Made by a program: the position numbers and the translations under genes
DNA from: PXAP01 sp964520585
Lineage (GTDB): Bacteria; Bacteroidota; Bacteroidia; Bacteroidales; PUMT01
Direction of reading: 5' to 3'
Assembly: GCA_964520585.1 (NCBI GenBank)
Contig: CAZFOO010000046.1
Location: 1-28,634, forward strand
DNA length: 28,634 nt
Notes under the pieces: model-generated
What the model saw: the letters and a program-made list of their open reading frames with translations, nothing else
The model's database searches: none
Told to the model about the DNA's origin: nothing
Part shown: piece by piece, positions 16,751 to 26,036 of the stretch
How the letters are laid out: each line of letters begins with the position of its first letter
How positions within the stretch are numbered: the stretch's first letter is position 1

Positions 16751-18592
16751 ATGGATAAAAGATACGGCAGAAGGATAACCAATGAGGTGATAGTTGGCAA
16801 TACAGCGATAGGAGGAAATAATCCTGTAAGGCTGCAATCAATGACCAGCACTTCCACTCTTGATACCGGTGCAACGGTAAGCCAGATACTCAGGATAGCT
16901 TCAGCAGGTGCCGATATTGTAAGGATGACGGTGCAGAGCAAAAGGGAAGCCGAAAATCTTAAAAACATAAAAAATGAATTGCGGTCCGCGAAGTGTTATA
17001 TACCACTGGTGGCCGATGTTCATTTCAATCCGGCGATTGCAGAAACAGCAGCCGCCATAGTTGACAAGGTCCGTATAAATCCCGGTAACTACGGGATAAG
17101 TCCCATAGCAAAGACAGGTGTGTTTACTGAAAGTCAGTATGATGATGAGTTGAACAAAGCGAAAGAGAAATTTCTGAGTCTTATTGAGATATGCCGGAAG
17201 AATCGTACTGCCTTACGGATAGGGGTAAATCACGGCTCCCTGTCTCCCAGGATAATCAGCCGTTACGGAAATACTCCAGAAGGGATGGTCCACTCCGCAA
17301 TGGAGTTCCTTCGTTTTTGCGTGGAGCAGGATTTTAATAATGTAGTGGTTTCACTCAAATCCAGCAACACCCTGGTGATGGTTCGTGCTAATCGTATGAT
17401 CTCAGAATATATGTTGAAGGAAGGTATGCCGTATCCCCTTCATCTTGGTGTGACGGAAGCAGGGGAAGGGGAGGATGGCAGGATAAGATCGGCTTCGGGC
17501 ATAGGGACTCTTTTATCAGAAGGAATAGGTGACACGATAAGGATATCACTTACCGAAGATCCTGAGCGAGAAATACCGGTTGCTCAAATGCTTCTCAGGC
17601 ATATTGCAAAACACCTGGAAGCAAAGAATAGTCTTTACCAGGATGGAAGCAAAATCATGCAAAATGAGCATACCGGGAAAGAAAGCAATAATTATAGTTC
17701 CATTAGTCCGGGAATCACTTCTGGCAGTAAAAGCAGGTCCCCGGGCCGCCGTTCTTTCAGCGTTGGAAATATCGGCGGCGATCATGTTCCTGTTGTTATA
17801 GGCAATTCCATCCAGGCTAATGACGGCGAAGCTGATTATACATCAGAATCTGCAGCAGATCTTGTTCAGGGTACGGATAATTTCGTCACTGTCACCGCCG
17901 GGGAGTATCTTAGAAGAACCACTGAAAGGTTACCGGTTGTATTCATCAAAATTACTGCCGGTGAGATCTCTGATGAGCTGCTGTCCAGGGCTGCTAAAGA
18001 TAAGAATCTTGTTTTCATTGCCCTCTCCCAAACCGGATGCCCGCCATTGGAATTAAGAAATTTTATCATGAAACTTGAAAATAATGGCTGTAGTAATCCT
18101 GTAATTTTCTGTAAAGAATACAACACAGAAGATGACAGTTATTTTCAGATTGCCGCGGCAACTGATTTTGCGCCTCTTTTCATTGACGGATTAGGTGACG
18201 GTTTGTGGCTCTCAAACAAAATCCCCGGCACAAACCCTCTTTGTGTTTCCACTGCATTCTCTATTCTCCAGTCCACCCGAGCCAGGATAAGTAAAACAGA
18301 GTTTATCTCATGCCCCTCCTGTGGGCGGACCATGTTCAATATACAGGATGCCACTGCAGCTGTCAAGAACAGGCTTTCACATTTGCGGGGACTGAAAATT
18401 GCCGTTATGGGTTGTATAGTTAACGGTCCCGGAGAAATGGCGGATGCAGATTACGGTTATGTAGGTTCGGGAAAAGGAAGGGTAACACTTTATAAAAAGC
18501 AGGATGTCGTAAGGCGTAATATCCCGGAAGATAAGGCCATTGATGAGCTTATTTCACTGATAAAGGAGAGTGGGGACTGGAAAGATGTTTAG
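16751..18592 (+). CDS. ispG: 4-hydroxy-3-methylbut-2-enyl-diphosphate synthase, long form
   Basis: Fe-S enzyme of the methylerythritol phosphate (non-mevalonate) isoprenoid pathway, reducing MEcPP to HMBPP. ATG at 16751 is used; two in-frame TTG codons just before it would add only two residues. The N-terminal TIM barrel covers about residues 1-285. An inserted domain of roughly 200 residues, typical of the forms in Bacteroidota, Chlamydiae and plants, separates it from the C-terminal reductase domain. The cluster ligands are seen: Cys521 and Cys524 (SCPSCG), Cys555 (MGCIVNGPGE) and Glu562. The 613-residue length fits the long class, against about 370 in Escherichia coli. It is the last gene of the rightward run. 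Confidence 0.95.
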   Translation: MDKRYGRRITNEVIVGNTAIGGNNPVRLQSMTSTSTLDTGATVSQILRIASAGADIVRMTVQSKREAENLKNIKNELRSAKCYIPLVADVHFNPAIAETAAAIVDKVRINPGNYGISPIAKTGVFTESQYDDELNKAKEKFLSLIEICRKNRTALRIGVNHGSLSPRIISRYGNTPEGMVHSAMEFLRFCVEQDFNNVVVSLKSSNTLVMVRANRMISEYMLKEGMPYPLHLGVTEAGEGEDGRIRSASGIGTLLSEGIGDTIRISLTEDPEREIPVAQMLLRHIAKHLEAKNSLYQDGSKIMQNEHTGKESNNYSSISPGITSGSKSRSPGRRSFSVGNIGGDHVPVVIGNSIQANDGEADYTSESAADLVQGTDNFVTVTAGEYLRRTTERLPVVFIKITAGEISDELLSRAAKDKNLVFIALSQTGCPPLELRNFIMKLENNGCSNPVIFCKEYNTEDDSYFQIAAATDFAPLFIDGLGDGLWLSNKIPGTNPLCVSTAFSILQSTRARISKTEFISCPSCGRTMFNIQDATAAVKNRLSHLRGLKIAVMGCIVNGPGEMADADYGYVGSGKGRVTLYKKQDVVRRNIPEDKAIDELISLIKESGDWKDV

Positions 18593-18757
18593 CTTATCTT
18601 AACTGCCATGTATCTTTCCTTATTTCAAAAATTTAAAAATTTTCAAATGTTCGAAAACCATATTAGTAAATTAACCTGTATCCTGCCTGTTCGGTATATG
18701 ACAAATACTGGTGCTGGATATGACACTATGCCATAAAACTATATAAAGATCAATATA

Positions 18758-20074
18758 ATGGGGTATAATAAAAAATATAGAAAATTAATGAAGTTGCTTT
18801 TCATTGTGATTGTGCTGACTGCTTCTTTCCAGTTAATAAGTGGTTATGAGAATCAAAACAAGTTACAGGAAATTGAAAGTACAGGGATTATCTCTCCAAA
18901 TCATTTTGAGGGGAGTGATATTCAGAGAATTCAGGCTGCAGTCGATAAAGCTGCGGGTACGACGGGAAAAGTTGTTATTCCGGCTAATAATTCTAACGGT
19001 TCGGGTATCTGGTTGCTGGATAGTGCCATATTGCTGCCCGGCAATATGACTATTATTCTTGATAATTGTACGCTTCAATTGTCCGATCATTGCAGGGATA
19101 ATATGTTTCGCAGTGATAATGTTGGTGAAGGAATAAGAAATCCGGAATGGAACCATAATATTAGTATTATTGGAATTGGTGATGTAATTCTGAAAGGGGC
19201 AGCAAATCCCCGTGCTACAGGCGACAGCGGCAAAAAACTAAGTTTAAATCCGGAACAGGATATTGAGAAGTCCGGGGACTGGAGGATTACTTATGGCACT
19301 GATGCAGGAAAAGAGGGAAGGAAACAAACAGGAGATTGGCGCAATATCATGATCCTGATGGCTTATGTTGATGGTTGGAAACTAAAAAATTTAAACATAG
19401 AAAATTCCCATGCCTGGGCAGTAAGCCATGAAAGAGTACTGAATGCTGATATTGCAAATATAAGGTTTAATAATCCGCGGAGAATCATTGTCGATGGGGA
19501 TGGTAAACTTATTAGAAACAGAGACGGAATAAATCTTCGCCATGGATGTAAAAACTTCCGGATAAACGATATCTCAGGAAAAACCGAAGATGATTTCATA
19601 GCAATGTCAATCCTTGGACTGCATGCAGAGAATCGGGAAGGCGGGACATTAAATTCTACCATGGTGACTTCTAGGACATGGAGGGGTGAGGAAGATGATA
19701 CGGAGGGGGTATATATTACCAATATTGTTTGTGAAAGCTATACCAGGGCAGTCGCAATCCGTGCAAATGATGTAGCCGGCATAAACAATATATATATAGA
19801 TGGGATAATGTTCAGAGGAGGTTACAATGCCTTGCTGGTTGGAGGCAAGGGATACGGAGAGGATTCCAGGCCCGGGAAAATTAATAACGTACATGCTATG
19901 AATATCACCGGTGATGGCCGTTCATTGATTCAGGTTGAGGAAGCAATTTCGGACTGTAGCTTTATTAACGGTACTTATACGGGGGATGGTGAACAGCTAA
20001 TCCTTTACAACAGGATTGATAAATCGGAAACCACAAATATAATTTTCCATGATTTAATTCAGATCCCGCAATAG
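18758..20074 (+). CDS. exported right-handed beta-helix protein, GH28/polygalacturonase-like
   Basis: Probable secreted polysaccharide hydrolase. The N-terminus has a basic start and a hydrophobic segment (about residues 12-28) ending near a signal-peptidase site; an ATG at 18788 would give a shorter, equally credible signal peptide. The body from residue about 45 shows repeated short hydrophobic/Asn patterns of a parallel beta-helix. It begins with a DIQRIQAAVDKAAG helix like that of pectinases. Acidic residues match the GH28 active-site pattern only loosely: RDGINL (Asp256) in place of NTDG, and EDDFIAM (Asp278, Asp279). No clear GHG or RIK motif is visible, so it may belong to a divergent subgroup. 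At 438 residues it is single-domain. It stands apart from the GH88 gene, with no SusC/SusD pair nearby. Confidence 0.7.
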   Translation: MGYNKKYRKLMKLLFIVIVLTASFQLISGYENQNKLQEIESTGIISPNHFEGSDIQRIQAAVDKAAGTTGKVVIPANNSNGSGIWLLDSAILLPGNMTIILDNCTLQLSDHCRDNMFRSDNVGEGIRNPEWNHNISIIGIGDVILKGAANPRATGDSGKKLSLNPEQDIEKSGDWRITYGTDAGKEGRKQTGDWRNIMILMAYVDGWKLKNLNIENSHAWAVSHERVLNADIANIRFNNPRRIIVDGDGKLIRNRDGINLRHGCKNFRINDISGKTEDDFIAMSILGLHAENREGGTLNSTMVTSRTWRGEEDDTEGVYITNIVCESYTRAVAIRANDVAGINNIYIDGIMFRGGYNALLVGGKGYGEDSRPGKINNVHAMNITGDGRSLIQVEEAISDCSFINGTYTGDGEQLILYNRIDKSETTNIIFHDLIQIPQ

Positions 20075-20184
20075 CCGGTATATTGCCAGACCAGCCAATT
20101 ATAGTTTAAAGGTTAAGATTTTTTAGCACCTCTTATAATTCCTGCAGGTATCTAATCCACCCAGAGAGTCATATTTTGGTTAAC

Positions 20185-20847
20185 TTAAGGAAAGAGGGGT
20201 TCCAGGCTTTCATTAGCCTTATGGTGATAGACCCTGAGTCCCGCCTCACTTGCTCCTTCAATGTTATGAAGGGAATCATCGATAAATATGGTTGTATCCG
20301 GATCAAGGCATGCATCTTTAATGACATAGTGGAAGATCTCCGTATCCGGCTTCCTCATTTTGATTTCGTGAGAGTAATATATTTTTTCAAAAGGTTTTAT
20401 CAGCCTGGTAAATTTTTCCTGTCTTCCATCATTTCCCAGCAAGGTTTCAATATGTAAGGCATTCGTATTACTTAGAAGAAACAGTCTGAATGATTTGCCC
20501 AGTTTTTCCATAAGGCTGATATTTGCCTCAGGGATATCCAGTAACATTGCAGTCCACGCCCTGTCAATATCCGTGGCGCTTATATTTTTTCCCATATACT
20601 GCCGGATTTCCTTGCGAAATTGATTGCTGCTGATCCTTCCGGTTTCATAAAGCTGGAAAAAGCCAGGGCTAACTGATTTCGAACTTTTTGACATAATCCG
20701 GACCATCTTTTCCTTTATATCCTCGAAACCCAGGTCAATAAAGGCATCTAACGATCTCTGCACATCAAGATTAAGCAGAACCCCGCCAAGGTCGAAGATT
20801 ATAGCTTCTGTTTTTTGGTCTCTTGGGATTATTTGAGTATTTATCAT
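20185..20847 (-). CDS. HAD-superfamily sugar-phosphatase-like hydrolase
   Basis: Phosphatase of HAD subfamily IA, resembling YihX-type sugar-phosphate phosphatases. The start is placed at the ATG at 20847 (MINTQIIPRDQK) because the longer frame would run into the divergent tRNA gene and add an implausible hydrophobic leader. Motif I is FDLGGV with nucleophile Asp19 and Gly where many members have a second Asp. The LLSNTN stretch supplies motif II Ser, KMRKPD the motif III Lys, and FIDDS the motif IV acids. The cap is helical (about residues 30-95). The 220-residue length is usual. The substrate is unknown. It is monocistronic and convergent with the beta-helix gene. Confidence 0.9.
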   Translation of the reverse strand: MINTQIIPRDQKTEAIIFDLGGVLLNLDVQRSLDAFIDLGFEDIKEKMVRIMSKSSKSVSPGFFQLYETGRISSNQFRKEIRQYMGKNISATDIDRAWTAMLLDIPEANISLMEKLGKSFRLFLLSNTNALHIETLLGNDGRQEKFTRLIKPFEKIYYSHEIKMRKPDTEIFHYVIKDACLDPDTTIFIDDSLHNIEGASEAGLRVYHHKANESLEPLFP

Positions 20848-20932
20848 AAAAAAAATAATAATAGTGTTGAAAAATAGGATACAAATATGTAATATTGCAG
20901 TCCCAAATAAAAATATTATTAAATATTTTTTC

Positions 20933-21006
20933 GGGCCCATAGCTCAGCTGGTTAGAGCACCTGACTCATAATCAGGGGGTCCCTGGTTCGAGCCCAGGTG
21001 GGCCCA
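20933..21006 (+). tRNA. tRNA with CAU anticodon, probably tRNA-Ile2 (lysidine-modified)
   Basis: A full cloverleaf is present in 74 bases: acceptor stem GGGCCCA/TGGGCCC with discriminator A (21006), D-arm GCTC/GAGC, anticodon stem CCTGA/TCAGG with loop CTCATAA, and T-arm CCTGG/CCAGG with loop TTCGAGC. The anticodon CAT is at 20967-20969. The 3' CCA is not encoded. The GGGCC acceptor start and lack of initiator features resemble minor isoleucine tRNAs whose C34 is changed to lysidine by TilS. An elongator methionine tRNA cannot be fully excluded. Confidence 0.95.
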
Positions 21007-21018
21007 CTTCAATATCAA

Positions 21019-21053
21019 AGAGTTGCAACTATTAACGGTTGCAGCTCTTTTTT
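21019..21053 (+). terminator. intrinsic terminator of the tRNA gene
   Basis: AGAGTTGCAAC (21019-21029) pairs with GTTGCAGCTCT (21038-21048), with one G-T pair, an 8-base loop and a run of six T's. It begins 13 bases after the tRNA. Confidence 0.85.
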
Positions 21054-21054
21054 G

Positions 21055-21077
21055 TTTGCATACAATTTGTATACAAA
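21055..21077. repeat. tandem 11-bp repeat ending in a perfect palindrome
   Basis: TTTGCATACAA (21055-21065) is followed directly by TTTGTATACAA (21066-21076). The second copy plus one base is the perfect palindrome TTTGTATACAAA (21066-21077). Position just after a tRNA and its terminator is a common integration boundary, but no integrase is present. Confidence 0.5.
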
Positions 21078-21214
21078 ACCCCATTTTATCAGTTTACGAC
21101 CAAATCTCTGAACTACCCATATCGAACATCATCATTGTCTGGTACCGGATAAATGCGGGGAATCTCATTTTGATGGTCCCGATGAGCAAGCTGGTCAGGC
21201 TCTGGCAAATGAAA

Positions 21215-21244
21215 GCTGAGGAGATAAAACTAATTCTCCTCAGC
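21215..21244. repeat. perfect 10-bp hairpin, possible bidirectional terminator
   Basis: GCTGAGGAGA (21215-21224) and TCTCCTCAGC (21235-21244) are perfect inverted repeats around a 10-base AT-rich loop. Flanking AAA and CTTT extend the pairing past a one-base bulge. The following T content is weak on the plus strand, with TTTCATTT on the minus strand. Confidence 0.5.
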
Positions 21245-21775
21245 CTTTACTCTAATTGCACTGACATGATCCAGATATAATCCGCAGCAGTGAGAGATAT
21301 TTCTTAAACTCTCTATCGTACTTTTTTCTTTCTTTTGTCAACATGGCAATTTACTACTTTATTTCAGCGTTACTTGCCGTCCGGTTTATCAGGGTAGTTA
21401 GAGGTTATAATTGCCCTGTATACTAAACACAAAAAAAGATGGAAATAACTTGACTTCAGGGTCTCGCTGTTATGAATTTACTTTACATAGTTCCATATTC
21501 AGATTTGCTTCTGAAATTGCCGGTTTTTTTTGCTGGTAATACTCCATGCGCAGTATTTACTAAAATGCCTGGTTATAAGTAATAGTTAGGGTTTCCCTCC
21601 TTCTCTGCTTAGTATTTACTGAGTTATCCGGGCACTGCAGAATAGCTTGTGTTTTAAGCATCTTCAGGCAACATAATTGAAAAGCGCTATGGAATAACTA
21701 AGCATTTTATCCCAGGCTGTTTTAGGGGTTGTTGCTGTGCCTAAAAGGAAACATCTAAGGATCTGTTTAATAAAA

Positions 21776-22351
21776 TCAACGGGAAGATGTCTGAAGTTTT
21801 ATAAAATTCAAAACCTCTTCCGTGTCTTTTTCCGCATTGACGGAATCGTTTCTATAGATGATCTTACCGTTTTTACCTACAATAAAGGTCCATCTTCTTG
21901 TAGTTATATCGCGTACAAGTTCATGTTCAGTATCCCCGACTGTTCGTTTAATAGCTCCTCCTTCACCAACAGGAACACCAAATGCTTTGGCAATATCTCC
22001 CTTCTCATCAGATAAAAGGGAGAAATTGAGGTTTTCAGCCTGTTTGAAAAGCCTCAGACTTCCAACTTTATCCCCGCTTACGCCAACTACCTCAACGCCC
22101 GCTTCTACCAGATCCTCCCTGTGGTCACGGTAAGAGCAGGCTTGTTTGGTGCATCCTCCCGTCATAGCGGCCGGATAAAAGTAAACCACAATGAATTTTT
22201 TACCCAGGAACTGTTTGATATCCCAGGTCGAACCATCATCAGCAAGGGCTTTAAATTCAGGTGCATTATCACCTACTGATAAAGCCTGTTGACCTGCCAC
22301 TGAAAAGGAGGCAGAGACAATAACTGCAAAGGCAAATAAGAGTAATTTCAT
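21776..22351 (-). CDS. exported PrxQ/BCP-type peroxiredoxin
   Basis: Thiol peroxidase reducing hydrogen peroxide and organic peroxides. The ATG at 22351 is preferred over one 99 bases upstream: it starts a clear signal peptide (MKLLLFAFAVIVSASFSVAG), whereas the longer frame adds a Cys/Lys-rich stretch and runs over the predicted promoter. The thioredoxin fold includes PEFKALADDG and the active site TGGCTKQAC with peroxidatic Cys67 and resolving Cys72, the five-residue spacing of PrxQ/BCP proteins. The later TTRRWTFIVGKNGKI stretch supplies the conserved Arg region. The 191-residue precursor is normal with a leader. Export to the periplasm is inferred; its reductant there is not visible. Confidence 0.92.
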   Translation of the reverse strand: MKLLLFAFAVIVSASFSVAGQQALSVGDNAPEFKALADDGSTWDIKQFLGKKFIVVYFYPAAMTGGCTKQACSYRDHREDLVEAGVEVVGVSGDKVGSLRLFKQAENLNFSLLSDEKGDIAKAFGVPVGEGGAIKRTVGDTEHELVRDITTRRWTFIVGKNGKIIYRNDSVNAEKDTEEVLNFIKLQTSSR

Positions 22352-22394
22352 AATTTGAGTTTTTAAATTAGTTTTGTAAATATATAAATATAAA

Positions 22395-22402
22395 CAAAAA
22401 TA
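22395..22402 (-). promoter_or_regulatory. -7 promoter motif for the peroxiredoxin gene
   Basis: On the minus strand TATTTTTG is a full match to TAnnTTTG, 43 bases upstream of the ATG at 22351. This supports that start over the longer frame, whose beginning would precede the promoter. Confidence 0.45.
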
Positions 22403-22571
22403 TATAACTGTTTTTTTCGATTTGCACCTGCAAGGCTTTACCGTATGCATTTGTTTTCAGTATTTAGAACTGAACCTGAAACCTGCAGTTATTTTGTAGT
22501 TGAGGATTATAACATCTTATTTTGCAGTTAAGTTAAGAATATTGTAATTTCTTTTTCAATATTTGAGTGTA

Positions 22572-22631
22572 AATAATAAATAGCCGTGGAAAATCTTAAA
22601 AGAATAAGATTCTCCACGGCTATTTATTATT
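22572..22631 (-). terminator. long-stem terminator after the GH88 gene
   Basis: The two 27-base arms (22572-22598 and 22605-22631) are complementary except for one position, with a 6-base loop. The GC-rich core is AGCCGTGGA/TCCACGGCT, and the outer part is AT-only. It begins 23 bases after the GH88 stop on the minus strand and ends in TATTTATTATTT, so it should terminate that transcript. The symmetric stem could also act on plus-strand transcripts. Confidence 0.8.
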
Positions 22632-22654
22632 ATAAGGTTATTATAACCCTGCAG

Positions 22655-23836
22655 TTATAAATTTTTATATCTCAGCAATGCCTCTACAAAATAGTAATCG
22701 GCATAGGTTAAGGGTACATCAACTTCACTGTTTCCCCTATAATGACCAACGCTGTTCTTTAAAATAAAGAACCCGTTTGAGCCGGGCACAGCCAGATATT
22801 CGGGTGAAGCTAATGTACGGAGCTGTTTTTCAGCCATGGAAAGAAATTTATTTCTCTGTGTCTCATCAACCATTGTGCTAAGTTCGATCAGGGCAGATGC
22901 CATTATGGCTGCAGCTGAGGCGTCCCTGGAAGTTTCCGGTATGCCAGGTGCATTATAATCCCAGTAAGGTATGCCGTCTTCGGGCATATTTTCATGGTCG
23001 ATCAATAGATTGGCAATCTCTATTGCCTGATCGAGATACCGCTGATAACCTGTTTCACGGTGCATCATGGTATAACCATATAATCCCCAGGTCTGCCCCC
23101 TTGACCAAATTGATTCATCCGATGCACCCTGGTGGGTCTGTTTTACATGAGGTTCTCCTGTTATGGTATCATAGGAAACAACGTGATGTGAGCTATTATC
23201 CGGACGAAAATGATGCTCGAGTGTTTTATCAGAATGTGACACGGCAACTTCATAGAATATTGAATCACCTGTATTATGGAAATTCCACATCAACAGCTCC
23301 AGGTTCATCATGTTATCTATTATTACAGGATACTGCCAAACATCACTGTTAAAGTCCCACGAACGGATAACTCCCAGATTTGGATTATATCTTTCAAGCG
23401 CACTTTCTCCGGCGGTTTTTATTACCTCCCGGTAATCTTCCCTGCCAGTTAGCCTGTAGCCATTTCCAAAGCTGCAATAGATCTGGAAACCAATATCGTG
23501 ATCATAAGTATTATACTTTTCTTCCTCGACGCGTGCTGTATATTTTTCTGCCCAGGACTGGTGAGAAATATCTCCGGTGTGATCGTAAACATACCATAAT
23601 ACACCAGGGAAAAATCCGCTGCACCACCACTGGGAACCGGAAGTAACTATCTCATCTTCCTCCGGGTTATAATTTCTGGGTAAACGGCCTTCTTTATCGT
23701 CCAGGTATTCAGCCATGGCGACAGCCTGATGGCCTGCAACGTCAAGGCTTCTTTCAATCATTTCATTCATTGTTTCATCCTGGTTGCAGGAATGCAAGAC
23801 AATAAAGGCAAATAGGAAAACAGGTAAAAATTTCAT
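22655..23836 (-). CDS. glycoside hydrolase family 88 lipoprotein (unsaturated glucuronyl/rhamnogalacturonyl hydrolase-like)
   Basis: Cleaves unsaturated uronic acid from oligosaccharides left by polysaccharide lyases acting on pectin, glycosaminoglycans or ulvan-like polymers. The N-terminus has a lipobox LHSC with Cys17 as probable lipid anchor. The alpha/alpha-barrel is recognised by YDHDIGF (Asp112/Asp114), IIDNMMNLELLMW (Asp174, candidate catalytic acid), QTHQG (His235) and the hallmark WSRGQTWGLYG (244-254). The 393-residue length is standard. GH88 and GH105 are close relatives; the WSRGQ pattern favours GH88. The gene has its own terminator and no lyase or SusCD gene beside it, so the polysaccharide target cannot be assigned. 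Confidence 0.9.
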   Translation of the reverse strand: MKFLPVFLFAFIVLHSCNQDETMNEMIERSLDVAGHQAVAMAEYLDDKEGRLPRNYNPEEDEIVTSGSQWWCSGFFPGVLWYVYDHTGDISHQSWAEKYTARVEEEKYNTYDHDIGFQIYCSFGNGYRLTGREDYREVIKTAGESALERYNPNLGVIRSWDFNSDVWQYPVIIDNMMNLELLMWNFHNTGDSIFYEVAVSHSDKTLEHHFRPDNSSHHVVSYDTITGEPHVKQTHQGASDESIWSRGQTWGLYGYTMMHRETGYQRYLDQAIEIANLLIDHENMPEDGIPYWDYNAPGIPETSRDASAAAIMASALIELSTMVDETQRNKFLSMAEKQLRTLASPEYLAVPGSNGFFILKNSVGHYRGNSEVDVPLTYADYYFVEALLRYKNL

Positions 23837-24047
23837 CGTTTAATAAATTAAGGTTATACATTAAGTAAATAAAAAATCTGAACAAAAAGTCCCCTGCTAT
23901 AAACCATAATGCTCATATAGATAATCTTTTAAGGTCTCCGCTTTGTGGGTTTTTTCGACCGGGGAAGATCGTAAGAATTTTCCAGAAAACAAATGAGCAG
24001 ATTCTTTTTTAACTAAATTACTCTAAGGAAGGGGGTTGATTATTTTG

Positions 24048-25991
24048 TTACTTGTCACTAGCAAATCTATTTATCATATTTAAAAGTTCGTCTTTTCTGA
24101 TAGGTTTTGGGATGTAATCATTGCACCCGGCATCGATTGCCTTCTGCCTGTCTCCCTCAAGGGCATATGCAGTTTGTGCGATTATAATTATTCCGGGATT
24201 AAATTGACGGATTTTCCTTGTGGCTTCATATCCATCTATTTCAGGCATTTTTATATCCATCAGGATGATATCAATATCGGGATTGTTCTTGCAAAGTTCA
24301 ATAGTTTCACTGCCGGTTTTGCTTCGGATTATTTCATAATTATATTCCTCAAGTAAAGTTTCAATATAGAGGTAGCTTGTACCATCATCTTCAGCAACAA
24401 GTATTTTCATTTTTTTATTCATCCTTTTCGGCTCTTCCGGCGATGACTGTAATTCATTTTTCTGCATTAAGTTATCTTCTGTTTGAAAGGGGAGTGTAAA
24501 GTAAAAGGTTGAACCTTTTTCTTCTTCTGATTCCAGCCATATAGTGCCGCCTAACATTTCTATATAAGATTTTGCAATTGGCAGTCCTAGTCCAGAACCT
24601 TCAAAATCCCTGGTATAAGATATCTCCGCCTGAACAAAACGGTTAAAAATGGCTTCCCGCCTTGCTTCAGGAATTCCAATCCCTGCATCCTGAATATAAA
24701 ATACAAGCCGGTTTTTTTCATGACCACAGCCAATAATAATTTTTCCCTTATCTGTAAATTTAATGGCATTGTTAATCAAATTATTGAATATGGAATCCAG
24801 CTTCTGGATATCCGTTTTGACAACGGCATATTCTGCAGGTAAATTACAGTTCAGAATTAGCTGCAGTCCTTTCTCATCGGCCTGAGGCTTAAAAAAGCTG
24901 TGAAGGTATTCCAGTTGTTTGGGGATATTGATTTCTGAATTTTGTATTATTACCTGACCCGTTTCTATTTTCGAGATATCAACCAAATTTGAAATTGTTT
25001 CCAGCATTCGGTTGCCGCTTTTTTGAATGATTCCAATAAATTCCTGTTGTTCTTCACCTGTAAGTCCTGGTTGTTTAAGTAGTTCGGTAAATCCCATTAT
25101 TCCGTTCATCGGTGTTCTGATCTCATGACTTATGTTGGTGAGGAAGGCGGTTTTAAGCTTATCACTTTCTTCAGCTTTCTCTTTAGCTTCAATCAGGTCG
25201 GCAATCAATTTTTTTCTTTCGGATATATCGCGTATTACACCTTGAACTGCTTTGCCCTTTTTGAAATCTATGTAAGAAACCGATGTTTCAACCTCTTTCT
25301 TTACTCCGTTTTTATCAATCGCCGTAAACTCATAGAGGACTTCCATCTTTTCACCATTGGCAATTTTTCCCAGGCTGTCCTCAACATATTCCCTGCTTTC
25401 GGGAGCCACCAGCTTGATAAAATCAAAACCGGGCTGGTTAACTTCACTGAAACTATACCCAAACATTTGTTCAAACCGGGCATTGATAATCTCAAATTTT
25501 CTTTCGTAGATAAGATAAATAGCATCGTTTGATTTCTCTATCAACGACCGGTATTTTGCCTCGCTTTCCAGAAGGTCCTGTTCAGCCTTTTCCTTTTCAG
25601 CTACTGCTTTTCTTTTTTCAATTGCTTCCAGAACAGCGAAGGGAAGCCTTTTTATCTGCTCTTTTATGACATAGTCATTTGCACTGGCCTTCATGCATGC
25701 AACAGCTGTTTCTTCATTCATTGAACCGGTTAGTATAATAAAAGGTAAGTAGCGGTTCCGTGAACGTGCTATTTCTAATGCGCTCATGCCGTCGAAGGCT
25801 GGCATGGAGTAGTCGGAAACTACGATATCCGGATCAAAGTCCGATAGTTCTTTCCTGAATTCATTTTCCGTATCAACCACTTTGTACGTGAAATCAATTT
25901 TTTCTTTCTTGATTTCATGTATTGCAAGTTCAACATCTGTGGGAAGATCTTCTACAAAAAGAATCCGGATTGTCTGAATATTTTGCTTCAT
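24048..25991 (-). CDS. hybrid histidine kinase: REC-PAS-HisKA-HATPase-REC
   Basis: Cytoplasmic signalling protein without membrane segments. Order of domains: N-terminal receiver (about 8-125, phospho-acceptor Asp60 in VVSDYSMP), coiled linker, PAS (about 142-262), HisKA with His289 in NISHEIRTPMNG, HATPase (about 390-510 with the N, G1 (DAGIGIP) and G2 (GSGLGLPIA) boxes), and C-terminal receiver (about 528-645, Asp579 in LMDIKMP). The N-terminal receiver suggests it receives phosphate from another kinase, and the C-terminal one may pass it on or cap activity. No DNA-binding domain is attached. It lies 45 bases after the single-domain response regulator and is the last gene of the leftward signalling operon. 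Confidence 0.93.
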   Translation of the reverse strand: MKQNIQTIRILFVEDLPTDVELAIHEIKKEKIDFTYKVVDTENEFRKELSDFDPDIVVSDYSMPAFDGMSALEIARSRNRYLPFIILTGSMNEETAVACMKASANDYVIKEQIKRLPFAVLEAIEKRKAVAEKEKAEQDLLESEAKYRSLIEKSNDAIYLIYERKFEIINARFEQMFGYSFSEVNQPGFDFIKLVAPESREYVEDSLGKIANGEKMEVLYEFTAIDKNGVKKEVETSVSYIDFKKGKAVQGVIRDISERKKLIADLIEAKEKAEESDKLKTAFLTNISHEIRTPMNGIMGFTELLKQPGLTGEEQQEFIGIIQKSGNRMLETISNLVDISKIETGQVIIQNSEINIPKQLEYLHSFFKPQADEKGLQLILNCNLPAEYAVVKTDIQKLDSIFNNLINNAIKFTDKGKIIIGCGHEKNRLVFYIQDAGIGIPEARREAIFNRFVQAEISYTRDFEGSGLGLPIAKSYIEMLGGTIWLESEEEKGSTFYFTLPFQTEDNLMQKNELQSSPEEPKRMNKKMKILVAEDDGTSYLYIETLLEEYNYEIIRSKTGSETIELCKNNPDIDIILMDIKMPEIDGYEATRKIRQFNPGIIIIAQTAYALEGDRQKAIDAGCNDYIPKPIRKDELLNMINRFASDK

Positions 25992-26036
25992 GATGATAAT
26001 TTTTTATGCAACCGTGCAGGTAAAAAATAAATCATT

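Larger units (their letters stand above)
21054..21775. other. gene-poor interval between tRNA and peroxiredoxin gene
   Basis: Over 700 bases without a convincing gene. An 85-codon forward frame (21023-21280) starts inside the terminator and looks random. The interval contains the palindrome at 21066-21077 and a strong hairpin at 21215-21244, with nothing else recognisable. No tyrosine recombinase, transposase or phage remnant could be read in any frame. Confidence 0.5.

Noticed and set aside
21023..21280. 85-codon forward ORF after the tRNA
   Set aside because: It begins within the terminator stem, has no recognisable motif and includes the 21215-21244 hairpin. It is probably random.
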